NCBI GenBank assembly: GCA_030278955.1
Contig: JAOANR010000014.1
Location: forward strand, 30,269,453-30,333,452
Length of the DNA: 64,000 bases
Source of the DNA: Hygrophila difformis
Lineage: Eukaryota > Streptophyta > Magnoliopsida > Lamiales > Acanthaceae
Direction: 5' to 3'
The notes under the pieces are model-generated. The model had not been told where the DNA came from, did no database searches, and saw only the letters and a list, made by a program, of their open reading frames with translations. Each line of letters begins with the position of its first letter. Within the stretch, counting starts at the first letter, position 1. Shown here piece after piece: positions 45,330 to 55,490 of this stretch. The translations under genes and the position numbers were made by a program.

Positions 45330-45764
45330 GAGATGCATCTATTGATGATGTATGCGTCTCTTGAATAAATTCATGCATGAAGACGATGATGGAATTAATG
45401 CTTTTGTGTGTTTTTCAATTTCCTTATATTATACTATGTGTCTTGAATATGTTCATAAGTATTCAATAAATGTTGTTCTAAAGGTCGTCACTATTTTCCA
45501 ATTACATATCAATATTATGTTGACCTTTTCGATAGATAAAGAATGACGGACATCACTCATTTTAGTGTCTGCACCAAACTTTAGGAAGTCCAATAAGTAA
45601 TAACCATACCTTTTTTTGCTTGAGAAGCGTAAGGCCCTTGCTACGTAGATGCTGATATCTTAAGTGCCACAGTTGAGATTGATCAATGCTTTCTCCTCCA
45701 CATGCTACATGTTCTTCAGGTGGCATGATTACTGGAAATACACTATTTGAGCTCAGTTGAATAG
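45330..45764 (+). other. 3' flank of OSC copy 2
   Basis: Homologous to the 3' flank of copy 1 (10663-11169), including the AATAAA signal at 45364-45369. It continues directly into AGATGCAATGATTG, the uninterrupted equivalent of the copia target site at 11170/29283. Confidence 0.75.
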
Positions 45765-46998
45765 ATGCAATGATTGGGTTGTTGTTCTTGTGGAGAATCC
45801 TGCATTTGCCTTTATAAAATGAAATAAATATCCTTTTTGCAGTAGCTATCTAACACTGAGAAGATTGCTCGTCAAGTTGGGAACATAGAAAACGTCTTCA
45901 ATGCGTTTCTGAGCCTCTCATTTTGTGCATATTGCAAGAGTTCCTTTTCTTTCAGTTTTGTGCAGTTTCCCATGACCGATTTTAATCTGAAGTGGCATAT
46001 GACATATGACAGATGCACCCAATATCAACATACCATAAGTTTGGAGTTTGATTCTGAACAGTCATTCAAAAGTAGAGTTTATCTCCTCCTTCCTTTGTGA
46101 ACTTTGCATCTTCATTTTGTAGATTGTCTTTGTACTAATAATCTCGTATTGAATGGTCTGCATTCCTACACATCTTGCACGTGAATCGGAAATTCTTTGT
46201 ATCATGATTTGTCTTCCTACAAATTGTACAAAACTTTTTTCAGAATTTGTTGCTTGTAAACTTGTGTTTCTTCCTCCACCTCTGAATGTGAAATAAGGAC
46301 CTCATCCTCTGCCTCTTTTGTGAAAATAACCACCTCTTTAATTTGGTTGAGTTGAGATGTTGGCTTCTTCAACTTTCTGGTTAACATCAACCGTAGATTG
46401 AAATAAGGATATTCATTGTTGTAATATCCTTTGTTTCTGTATTTATGGAGACCACTTAATCAAACTTGGCAGGCAAGCTTACAAGGATCTTCTAAACAAT
46501 TCGTCCATCACTAATTTGTTCTCCATAAATATTCATCTCGTTTACAATATTGGTGATTTTCGTATAATACTCCTGGACACCTGCTTCAATCATCTTCAAG
46601 TTTTCCAGCTCTCTCCGTAGTGTTTGAACTTTGAAGAGTAACATTCTTGACCTTGAGTCCTTGATATTCTATTGGAACTATTTTTGCAAAATATCCCAGG
46701 CTTCCTTGGGAAAGTTTGCACCTCTGCACTCACTCCTAGTTGAATAAAAAAGTGCCTTTGCATCGGATTTCCAATGATCCTTGAGAATCTTCATCAATTG
46801 ATTGTTGGTAAGCCCTTCTTCGCTTTCCGGTTCCGTATAACATTCCTCAACGTACTCCCAATTCCCAAAGGTCGTGTGAACGAACATGTAATGATCTTCA
46901 TTTTAGAGACCCGTAATCGTAATGTTCACCATAAAATATTGGACTGCAATTGCATTACTCGGACGAATTTGCCATTGAACTAGCTCTGATACTACAAT
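45765..46998 (-). pseudogene. Antisense copia relic downstream of OSC copy 2
   Basis: On the minus strand this reads from a primer-binding site (GTATCAGAGC at about 46983-46992) through gag. The best frame is 46678-46887, with TNNQLMKILKDHWKSDAKAL and FPKEAWDILQK, a UBN2-type gag segment. It continues to protease remnants near 46000. Many stops and indels are present. It is the counterpart of 29288-29726 plus 35245-35495 and here is uninterrupted. Confidence 0.7.
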
Positions 46999-47376
46999 AT
47001 TGGTTGGGATTTTGGTAAATGCAATGGTAGAGTTACTGCTCTACTTATTGATTGATACAAATAAGAGTACAGAGTTGAGAGGAAATGAGTTGCTGCTCAA
47101 ATATTTTTTTTTTCCCATGTTTGATTTTTTCTTACTTCCGAAATTAATAAAGATACACTTATAGATTGCATATTAAATGGAGAGTTACTTCAAGTCATTT
47201 TCCTATGCAAGCATACAATTATACAAATGATACATAAGACATTTAATTCATTTTTTGCCGCATTTTCCCTTGTTTAATTTTGCCTTTGAAGCTCTTCCAA
47301 AAAAAATTTTGCCTTTGAAGTACTCCACACATGACTTTGGAAATTGGAAATGATTCAATTTTCAACAATACTTTCA

Positions 47377-47431
<55 letters not shown>

Positions 47432-47517
47432 GTTTGTCTCGAATTAAGTACGGTTGAAGATGTTACGGTATTCTTAACTAATTTTTTGTTTTGGCTGAAC
47501 AGCCTATACAGGGCAAA
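46999..47517. other. AT-rich intergenic sequence with (TAA)n microsatellite
   Basis: No gene is visible. A perfect (AAT)n run of about 55 bp lies at 47377-47431. Confidence 0.75.
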
Positions 47518-47797
47518 AAGTCAATCTGATCCCACAACTTTCATGTGTTTTTCAAATCGTCTCATAATTGTGCACTTCACTTAATCCATCCAATATGTTT
47601 GCTAATCATCACCCAAATGATCCCATCCGAGGTTAATGATCTCCCAGGCTGACGTGTCGCAAGGATTAAGGGGTTAATTATGGGACTATTTGAGAAACGG
47701 ACGAAAGTTGTGGGATGATTTATCCGTTAATCCTCGCAATTAACGTCCGACGGGATCATTTGGGCGATGATTAGCAAATATATTGGATGAATTAAGT
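47518..47797. mobile_element. Foldback element, composite
   Basis: TTAATCCATCCAATATGTTT and GCTAATCATCACCCAAATGATC on the left are mirrored near 47755-47797. The pair GATCCCACAACTTTC / GAAAGTTGTGGGATGAT also lies in inverted orientation, but the order of blocks is shuffled. The vocabulary is similar to the intronic foldbacks of the OSC copies. Confidence 0.55.
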
Positions 47798-48034
47798 TTT
47801 TCTAATTTTGGTATTGATTTCAGGGGACTTCACCACTATATATGTAAGTCCAGTCACCTATTCCTAACTAATTTTGGTATTGATTTCAAAAAGTATAGAT
47901 TTGAAAATTTAATGTGATATTCCAAAATATTTAACATCCCTTTGAGTTATTAGTTGAGATATTTTCCTTACATATTTTAAATTTAACGATATAGCGGATG
48001 TGCAATTTTGTAATACTAATGAGTAATTGGATTA

Positions 48035-48976
48035 TGGCACTACAAGAAAATTGATGTTTACCGACCGCAACCACCGACCGTCAATAGACGGGTCGGATTC
48101 ACCGACCGCAGCGGCGACCGCATGTTGCGGTCGGTGAATTGTAGCCGTTATGGGTCCGGGCATTAAGAGACGACCCCATCACCGACCAAAGTAAATCGGT
48201 CGCTGATTACCGACCGCAGCACCGAGTGGACGTGCGGTCGGTAACCTAGGGCGGTATAATTTCGCCCAAATTGCGAAAATCATTCACTTTCACCCTCCTC
48301 CTTTACGAACTTACAGCGCCCCCTCCCCCCAAAGTCCGACCAACAACTTCCCGACCACCACCACCGGCCATTTCCGACCACCCCTCCGCCGACCGTCCAC
48401 TTCGTCGACCGGAGCCACCATTCGTGCGTCAATCGAGAGGTGTCCCGCGCCATTCAACGTTGGAATCGTCTCCTCCGACGTCGCCGGAATCGCCCTGCCG
48501 CCACCGCCGTCGAGTGCCGCCCCCGCCGGCCGTCCGCTGCAGCCGGCCCCGCCTCCACCGCCGCACGCAGCTGCCGCCCCTACCCCTGCTCCAGGCCCCG
48601 CCACCGCCTCGCCGCCCCTGCTGCCACCGCCTTGCCGCCCCTGCTGCCACCGTTGCCCGCCACTGCCAATTCGAGCCACACATTCGAGGTACGATTATTG
48701 CAACTCGTTTGAAAAATTTACACATTCGATTACAGTTTTGGTGTTTAGTAGTCAAATATTTGGTATTGTGGTTTTGTTAAATTCGATTATGTTGATTATG
48801 TTTTTACTTTGGTGAATGTTTTGTTATGCATATTCTCTTCACAAACGGAAAAAAAATGGGGTTTACCGACCGCACATGCGGTCGGCGCTGCGGTCGGCAT
48901 CCCCGAAGACGACCCGTATCCCCTTTGTTACCGACCGCATGTGCGGTCGGTAAACCCCATTTTTCTTGTAGTATGG
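48035..48976. mobile_element. Non-autonomous CACTA element with GC-rich interior
   Basis: The element 48038-48973 starts CACTACAAGAAAATTG and ends TTTTTCTTGTAGTA, with the last base mutated from G. The 3-bp duplication TGG lies at 48035-48037 and 48974-48976. Subterminal regions are packed with CCGACCGCA motifs in both orientations, including the perfect palindrome ACCGACCGCATGTGCGGTCG(GT). The interior (48290-48690) is strongly C-rich (CCGCC/CCACC), unlike the AT-rich flanks. No transposase is encoded. Confidence 0.82.
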
Positions 48977-49094
48977 GATGTTGGCAAGACAGTGTAACAG
49001 ATATTTCTAATTGCTTTCATCAAAATGCAAGTTAAGTATTGGGGTTTTCAATTGATATAAAAATATTAAAATATAGATTTTAAATATATATAGA

Positions 49095-50300
49095 AGAGGT
49101 AACAACTAAAATAGGCCACCAGAATGAGTCATTTCCACTTTTGGGCCACAATATTTTGATTTAGGAAAATAGGCCACTAGAATGATTTCGGGCCTGAATT
49201 TAGGCCATTGAGCTGGAATTCGGGCCGCGATGGCCTAAAAGTGGAAATGACTACTTCTGGTGGCCTATTTTAGTTTTTTTAAATTATTTTTTAATTTTAT
49301 GTAATTAAAATAAATAAAACTCATTCTGTATCATTATTTATGTCATACTTTCCTTTTTCTTGTTCCAATATTTTTATTTCATTTTTATTTTAAAAAATAA
49401 TTAAATATTAATCGCCAAACCTACCCATACCTCACATTAATAAATAAATATATTAAACTTTCAAATTAGTCACTACCATTAATAATTCCAGTCAATCCTA
49501 TAACCACATATCAGTAAATCACAAATAAATAAATTAATTAAAATTATGGGATTGAGCACTTACTCCAGTGGTAAGTCCCCCTAACTCCAACCTATAGGTT
49601 GGGGGTTCGAATCCCCACCCGATTCCCTATCCCTCCCCTTTGTAATTGTGTGGCTTGGGCTCCCACTACCCGTTCCAGGCCTTCAATGGCTCCTCAAAAA
49701 AAATTAATAAAATTGTAGCTCATTACAATCAAATTATATAAATTTTTAAGTTACCTTTTTTTTAACACTATTAATAGGACGGAGGGAGTAATATAAGTAA
49801 TAAAATAAATATTAATTCAAAAATATTATAAAATAAGTAAAACAAATACATATTCAAATAAATTATAAAGTAAAAATAAACATGTTTTATTATAAGTATC
49901 CCAAAATTTTCGGACATGGTATTTTATGTAGGAATAATTAGTATTAAATGCAAGGAATTTTTCGGACATGGGTATATTTGGCAATTAATATTTAATTATT
50001 TTTAGAATGGAAATGAAATAAAAAATGTTGGAACAAGAAAAAAAGAAAGTAGGACATAAATAACGTCACAGAATGAGTATTATTTATTTTAATTACATAA
50101 AATAAAAAAATAATTCAAAATAACTAAAATCGGCCACCAGAAAGAGTCGTTTCCACTTTTAGGCCATCCCGGCCCGAATTCCAGCCCAATGGCCTAAATT
50201 CAGGCCCAAAATCCTTCTAATGACCTATTTCCGGCCCTAAATCAAAATATGGTGGCCCAAAAGTAGAAATGACTCCTTTTGGTGGCCTATTTTAGTTATT
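49095..50300. mobile_element. 1.2-kb element with long inverted repeats, SINE inside
   Basis: The left arm (about 49095-49440) and right arm (about 49960-50300) are inverted copies of each other over more than 300 bp. Examples are the ends AACTAAAATAGGCCACCAGA and TGGTGGCCTATTTTAGTT, and the inner ATGTAATTAAAATAAATAA against TTATTTATTTTAATTACAT-like sequence. Each arm also contains a smaller palindrome of GGCCTAAAAGTGGAAATGA type. The target duplication is not resolved. There is no coding capacity. Confidence 0.7.
49531..49714 (+). mobile_element. tRNA-derived SINE (copy E)
   Basis: The body 49546-49700 has an A-box-like GAGCACTTACTCCAGTGGTAAG, a B-box GGGGGTTCGAATCCCC, and the family tail TTTGTAATTGTGTGGCTTGG ending in A8. 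It is flanked by AAATTAAT(T)AAAATT at 49531-49545 and 49701-49714, lying between the arms of the inverted-repeat element. Confidence 0.85.
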
Positions 50301-50301
50301 A

Positions 50302-50615
50302 TGTAATACCCGTAATTTTTAGGATATAAAATAGAATTTAATCTGATGAGTAAAGAGGTTTCGTTCCGAGAACCCGTAAAATCGGAAATGCACGGAAGCC
50401 AAAAGACGACGATTTGGAAGCCGACGAATCCAAAACCGACGGATTTAAGATTTCGAACACGAAATCAATTTAACTCGGAATAAATTTAGGATGGGAATCG
50501 TAATCCGAGAATGACCCGGAAAAATCGGAATCCGAGAACATAGAGGGACAGAAGTCCGAAAGAGAAGAGGAAAGGCTCGACGGATCGCACGACCCGCCCG
50601 GACCGAGGTCCAGGC
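50302..50615 (+). repeat. Truncated gypsy LTR fragment, split by the 50616 element
   Basis: Starts TGTAATACCCG like the LTRs of the gypsy elements in this window and contains the conserved ACCCGCCCGGACCGAGGTCC block. It is cut at 50615, where a complete LTR begins. The remainder may lie on the far side of the nested insertions beyond the window. Confidence 0.7.
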
Positions 50616-53215
50616 TGTAATACCCGAGAATTTTACAACATAATTAAATAAATAAATACAATAAATAAATAAATAAATACAATAAATAAATAAATAAATA
50701 AATGAATCAGTAAATACATTAAATAAATAAATATAGAAGAAATGAGAAATGAAATTAATTAAAGGAATTTAATTAAACAAAAGAAATTAAGTAAAGTTAA
50801 ATAAGTCGTTACACGGGTACCCGATATAAATGAACTCGAGAATTCGAGTCAAAACGTAAAATTAGATCCGAAAGAAATTACGACACGAAATAGGAACCCG
50901 AAGAGAGTCCGGAAATTGGAATCCGAGAGCATAGAGGGATAGAAACCCGAAAGAGAGGCGGAAAAGCACGATGGATCGCACGACCCGCCCGGACCGAAGT
51001 CCAGGCGTAAGTCGCGCGCTGGCCGCGCGGGTTTTAGGCGAAAGGCGCGCCAACCCCGCGCCAGCACGCAGATATGCCCGTTGCGTGAATCTCTCGCCCG
51101 AACGCGGATTTTTCGACTTTCGGTTGAACGTCTCTCGACTCAAGACCCTTGGGGTCAGATCTTGGACGCCCTAGGTCTTAGCTATCTATAAATAAACCCC
51201 CTTGGAAGCCCCGAACACTTTTACAAAACCCTACAACTCTCTACACATTCGAAACCCTAAATCCGGAGTCGTCGGAGGCACGAAACCAAAGCTTGGACTG
51301 TTGGACGAAAATTTCAAGATCTCCAGCGTTGTGGTAAGTCCCGATCCAATCCTTGTTCAATATACGATTCGAAAACGAATCCTAATCTTCTCCTTTTCCC
51401 TTCTACACCTCGAATTGGATCTAGATCGTAGAACCCGACGAGCGGAGAGGAGAAACGGTGGACTGGAAGCCACGCCTTCGAAATAGACGATCCCGGACGT
51501 TCACAACTCTGTAAGTTAACTTTACATGGTTTTGGGAGGAATTAAAACGTTCGAAACTAAAAGATTTAACAAGAGATCGTAAATCTGCCAATGTATGTTT
51601 TTACCGGCGCAACAGTTTTGCCTAATTTTTCCGAACCTTAAAACGACTTCAAATGGAAAAACTTAAAACACGAAAAACGTTTCTAAGGCTTAGATTTGTC
51701 TACTGTAAAATTTTCCGAATTTTTAGAGACGATTTGATATGTGAAAACCAACCAAAACCGAACTGCTTGAAACTAGATCTTGAAATTCTTGACAGAACTT
51801 AGGTCCGATCTTGATCCCATTTTGGACATAGGTTCCAGACCGATTTAGATCTTTGGCCGAACATGAAAGTTGTAGATAAATGTCTTAAGATGGTCTCTGT
51901 AAAATTTCATTAAATTTGGAGTTGATTTGCTATGGTAGATTTCAATATCTCTAAACTGTGGTCTGTAAAATTCGGACAGATTTGTGTTTCTGTGAAAATT
52001 GGTGTTTTTGACCTATTTTGGTATCTCGGATTGAAAAAGGTAAAACACGAAAGTTGTAGATCTCGACATTTATGAGTCAGTTGTGAAATTTCGGAATTTT
52101 TGGAATTAAATCTGATTTTAGACAATTTTAGAGTAAACAGCGGTTTACCGGAAGTCAAATCTTGAAATCTTGTTGAAACATGAAATTAACCTTTAGGGTT
52201 GAAATGAGTTGAAATATGATTTTTAAACAAACTAAATTGGAATCAGATTTTTGAAATTAAATCCCCTTACAAACTTGATAAATTAAAATTAGGGGTGAGT
52301 GCTCTGCAGGGTGCCCCCTAACGATTCACTTCGTGCCTTAATGGACGATGGTGACCCTGCGCGCTAAATTTGAGATATGATATTGCCAAAACGGCATGAG
52401 ATATAGAGCCTACACTCTCGAGAATATCCACATGGGTTTCCCGAGGCTCCGGAGTGGTACTGGGTATGGCTGATACGGTTGCGGCCGCCGGGCTACCGGC
52501 TAAACTTGTTGAGATTGCGATGCAATCGTGAAATACTTGAAATACTAAATCTGGGATGTAATGGGGATATTAAATTAAGTTAAATTAGATTAAATTATGT
52601 TTGTTGTCCAATTAAATTATTTAAATGCTTTATTTAAATTATGGCTATTATTTTAAATCATGCGAAATGTGTTGTTAAATAGAGCCCTGGAATAAATTAT
52701 GCAATTGGATAGTTGATTAGATTAAATTGAATATTATGTTATTATCATGCTTTTATTTAATTATTAAATTAATGGCTTTTAAACCCTATGATCATGTATG
52801 TGTTAACTTACTCAGCAAGTTGTGCTGACCAAACCATTTCTTTTTATTTTCTTTTCTTACAGAGTATGTAGAGTGAACATGAGCACGATTCATGCATGGG
52901 ATTTTGGGAACATTATTTTGTTTTTAAATTCGTACACTAGACTACATTATGAACGGGCCTGTTTAACCCGTGTTTTGGCCATGTCGGCCCTATTTACATT
53001 TTTCGCTACAATATTATACTTAAATACTTTTTCCGCTGCGCTATGATATTATTATTTTCGAACTATATTGTATGGGCTGTTTTGAATGCTTTAAATGTTT
53101 TAAATACTGCAATACCTAGCCTTGCATCTCTTTAGTAAGCCGGAGAAACCGTGTCTTACTAGGGAGGTGTGGCGGTGACACCCCGACCTGGGTTATCAAA
53201 AACCGGGGTGTTACA
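50616..53215 (+). repeat. Gypsy 5' LTR (2600 bp)
   Basis: Begins TGTAATACCCGAG and ends GGGGTGTTACA just before the primer-binding site. It has a TAAA/AAATAAATA-rich start, a GC-rich block near 51000-51070 and a TATA box at 51187-51194 (TATAAATA), the likely start of the transcript. Conserved open frames inside (for example 51202-51486) also occur in the 3' LTR and are not called as genes. Confidence 0.9.
51187..51194 (+). promoter_or_regulatory. TATA box in gypsy 5' LTR
   Basis: TATAAATA followed by ACCCCCTTGG; identical in the 3' LTR at 59660-59667. It marks the probable U3/R border. Confidence 0.6.
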
Positions 53216-53217
53216 AG

Positions 53218-53230
53218 TTGGTATCAAAGC
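53218..53230 (+). promoter_or_regulatory. Gypsy primer-binding site, one mismatch
   Basis: TTGGTATCAAAGC lies 2 bp after the LTR and matches the initiator-Met complement TGGTATCAGAGC except for A in place of G. Confidence 0.8.
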
Positions 53231-53458
53231 CAGGCTATTTTTAAAGTATTATTTTCAAACCGTTATTATTTTTAAACTATTATTAAACCATTATTATTAT
53301 TAATATTTTGACTATTATTTTAAATTTTAAAAGTATTCTTTCCATGGGAAAAAAAATTATTTTTTTTAAAACGCATGGGAAAAAAATATATATATAGTGC
53401 ATTAAATTATTTTTGGGGGGAATCATCATTTGCATTTGCATATTGCATCTCTTCTATG

Positions 53459-53605
53459 AACTTAGAATCTTGGCGAATTGAACTTAGAATCTTGGCAAAA
53501 CTTGAACTTAGAATCTTGGCGAATTGAACTTAGAATCTTGGCAAAAGTCGAACTTAGAATCTTGTCGAATTTAACTTAGAATCTTGGCGAATATTAACTT
53601 AGATC
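53459..53605 (+). repeat. Leader tandem repeat before gypsy ORFs
   Basis: Seven or more copies of GAACTTAGAATCTTGGC alternate with short spacers (GAATT, AAAACTT, AAAGTC), ending a few bases before the small ORF at 53621. Confidence 0.85.
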
Positions 53606-53620
53606 TTTTGCTTGCGCTAG

Positions 53621-53947
53621 ATGGCTAGTCAAGACATGATGCAGTTGATGATCAAAATGATGAACGTTCATCTTGATTCCCATCAAACCATAGAACAAAT
53701 GAAATACCGTATGACTCAATTGGAGGGCAATTTGCACCACATGGGCAACTTGAGAGAGGCGGATCACCACCGCATAAAACAACTCGAACGCCAAGTCCAA
53801 ACCCTCACTACACAAAACCTAATACTAAAGGAACACATCGATGCCCACGGGCAGGACTTGAACACTATCTTTGACGATCTGCTGCCGCCAAGTTCGGAGG
53901 AGGAAGATCCGGAGGAGGATCCTACCACTGTGCCGGAGGACGCTTAG
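53621..53947 (+). CDS. Small upstream ORF of the gypsy element, 108 aa, coiled coil
   Basis: An uninterrupted frame (MASQDMMQLMIKMMNVHLD...) lies between the leader repeat and gag. The middle has a heptad pattern (IKQLERQVQTLTTQNLILKEH), predicting a coiled coil. The C-terminus is acidic and Ser/Pro-rich (DLLPPSSEEEDPEEDPTTV). I do not recognise a family. It might be a regulatory or gag-assembly accessory protein, or an uncharacterised leader ORF; function unknown. It is intact although gag and pol are broken. Confidence 0.5.
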   Translation: MASQDMMQLMIKMMNVHLDSHQTIEQMKYRMTQLEGNLHHMGNLREADHHRIKQLERQVQTLTTQNLILKEHIDAHGQDLNTIFDDLLPPSSEEEDPEEDPTTVPEDA

Positions 53948-54263
53948 AGACGATAGGAATTTCTATTTGTAGTAGTTACTATTTTTGCTAAGGAAACATT
54001 ACTATTTTTGGTATATCCTATCACTTGTACTAAAAATTTCTTTTAAGGAAATAAAATACAAGATTTATATATTTAGATAAATTTAAATTCGAAAAAAAAA
54101 AAATAATCTGGACAGACTGTCCGAAATTAAAAAAATAAAAATAAAAATTTCTACATTTTAAATTAGCTCAATCGAGCATTATGTGAAGAAGATAGGAATA
54201 AATTTGAGATCTTCTTGTTTAACCAAACACTACTATGCCCTAATCTATACCATTTGTAACAGA

Positions 54264-55490
54264 ATGGCACCCAGAGGAAGACTGAGAGCCCAACCTGTTC
54301 CCCAAACTCCTACTGAGACACCACCAAATGTCACAGAACCGATTCAACCTGAGGTGGAACAACCCCAAGGTGCGCAGGACGCCCCCGCACCGAACAATGT
54401 GGGCGATCGTCTTAGGACGATAGAGGAGGTGTTGATTGCGCTCGGAAACGCGCAAGTCAACCAGGGTTAAGCTGCGGTGGTACCTCCGCCCCAAGCTCGC
54501 CCTAACTACCTGGCGATGGTGAATCCTTACCTGCCGCCCCAGTACGCTGGTGAGGAGGATCCAGCTAAACTTGAGGAGTGGATCCGGACCTTCGACAAGC
54601 TGCTGGGAGCAGTTAAATGTCCGGAAGGAGAAAGAGTGCATGTCGCCTCATACTACTTGGGAGGCCCTTCTCATGGGCGGAAATGATGGAGATGCTCAAG
54701 GATCGATTTTATCCCCTGAGTACCAAATCAGCGATGTACGAAGAGTTCCTGTCGCTGAAGCAAGGAGGCCAAACAGTGCAAGAATACTACATACGTTTTA
54801 AGGAGCTGGTGAGGTTCGCACCAAGGCTAGTGCCTACTGATGCAGAAAAGGCACAGAAGTTCGAGATGGGACTGAACCTGTCTGTGCGCGAGGTGATCGC
54901 AGGGGTACACTACCCCGATTTGCAAGCTGTGTATGACCGCGCTGTGGCGGTAGCGCGTGTGCAACAACTGAAGAGAAGGGTGAGTGGAGAGTCCAGCAGG
55001 GGTTCCCAAGACAAGAGAAACCGGGACTCGAGAAGCGAGAACAACACTGGAAGGAACGAACAACGGAGAGGGTCGAATAGGCCTCAACAAAACAACTGTG
55101 GGAGAAGGTTCAACCAAGAAGATCCGGTACCACCTTGCCCGAGATGTGGACGACCCCATCTGGCAAGGGGATGTCCGCAACAGGGCGCCTGTTTCCGATG
55201 TGGTCGAATGGGTCACGTTCGACGGGATTGCCGAACCAGGGTCGAGAACATAACAAAAAGGGACGATTTGGTCACGGGGCAAGAACAGCCTCAAAATCAA
55301 AATGGGCGAAACGGGAATAACCAGGGGTACAGACCCCCTCAGAATAGGCCACAGAATCAGAACCAGAACCAACGACCTCCGCCCCCTCAGAATCAAAACC
55401 AACAACAAAATCAGCAGCCGAATGCGAATCAGCAGGGCAATCAGGGACGCCCTATGGGGAGGCTTAACGTGGTGAATCAAGCGGACGTGC
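54264..55490 (+). pseudogene. Gypsy gag, disabled
   Basis: Starts MAPRGRLRAQ at 54264 and aligns with the gag at 24320 (minus). An in-frame TAA lies at 54468-54470. The frame continues through NYLAMVNPYLPPQYAGEEDP and EEWIRTFDKLLGAVKCPEGE to about 54660. There a deletion removes the ADEWW segment and changes frame. The rest (KDRFYPLSTKSAMYEEFLSL, FEMGLNLSVRE, two zinc knuckles CPRCGRPHLARGC and CFRCGRMGHVRRDC at about 55135-55235, then an Asn/Gln/Pro-rich linker) is open. Confidence 0.85.

Noticed and set aside
48271..48780. 169-codon Pro/Arg-rich frame and overlapping frames on both strands
   Set aside because: Open in several frames because of C-rich composition; inside a CACTA element. 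Mentioned as a possible captured fragment, not called as a gene.
51202..51486. 94-codon frame also found at 59675-59959
   Set aside because: Lies in the R/U5-like part of the gypsy LTRs, duplicated with the LTR; no family resemblance.
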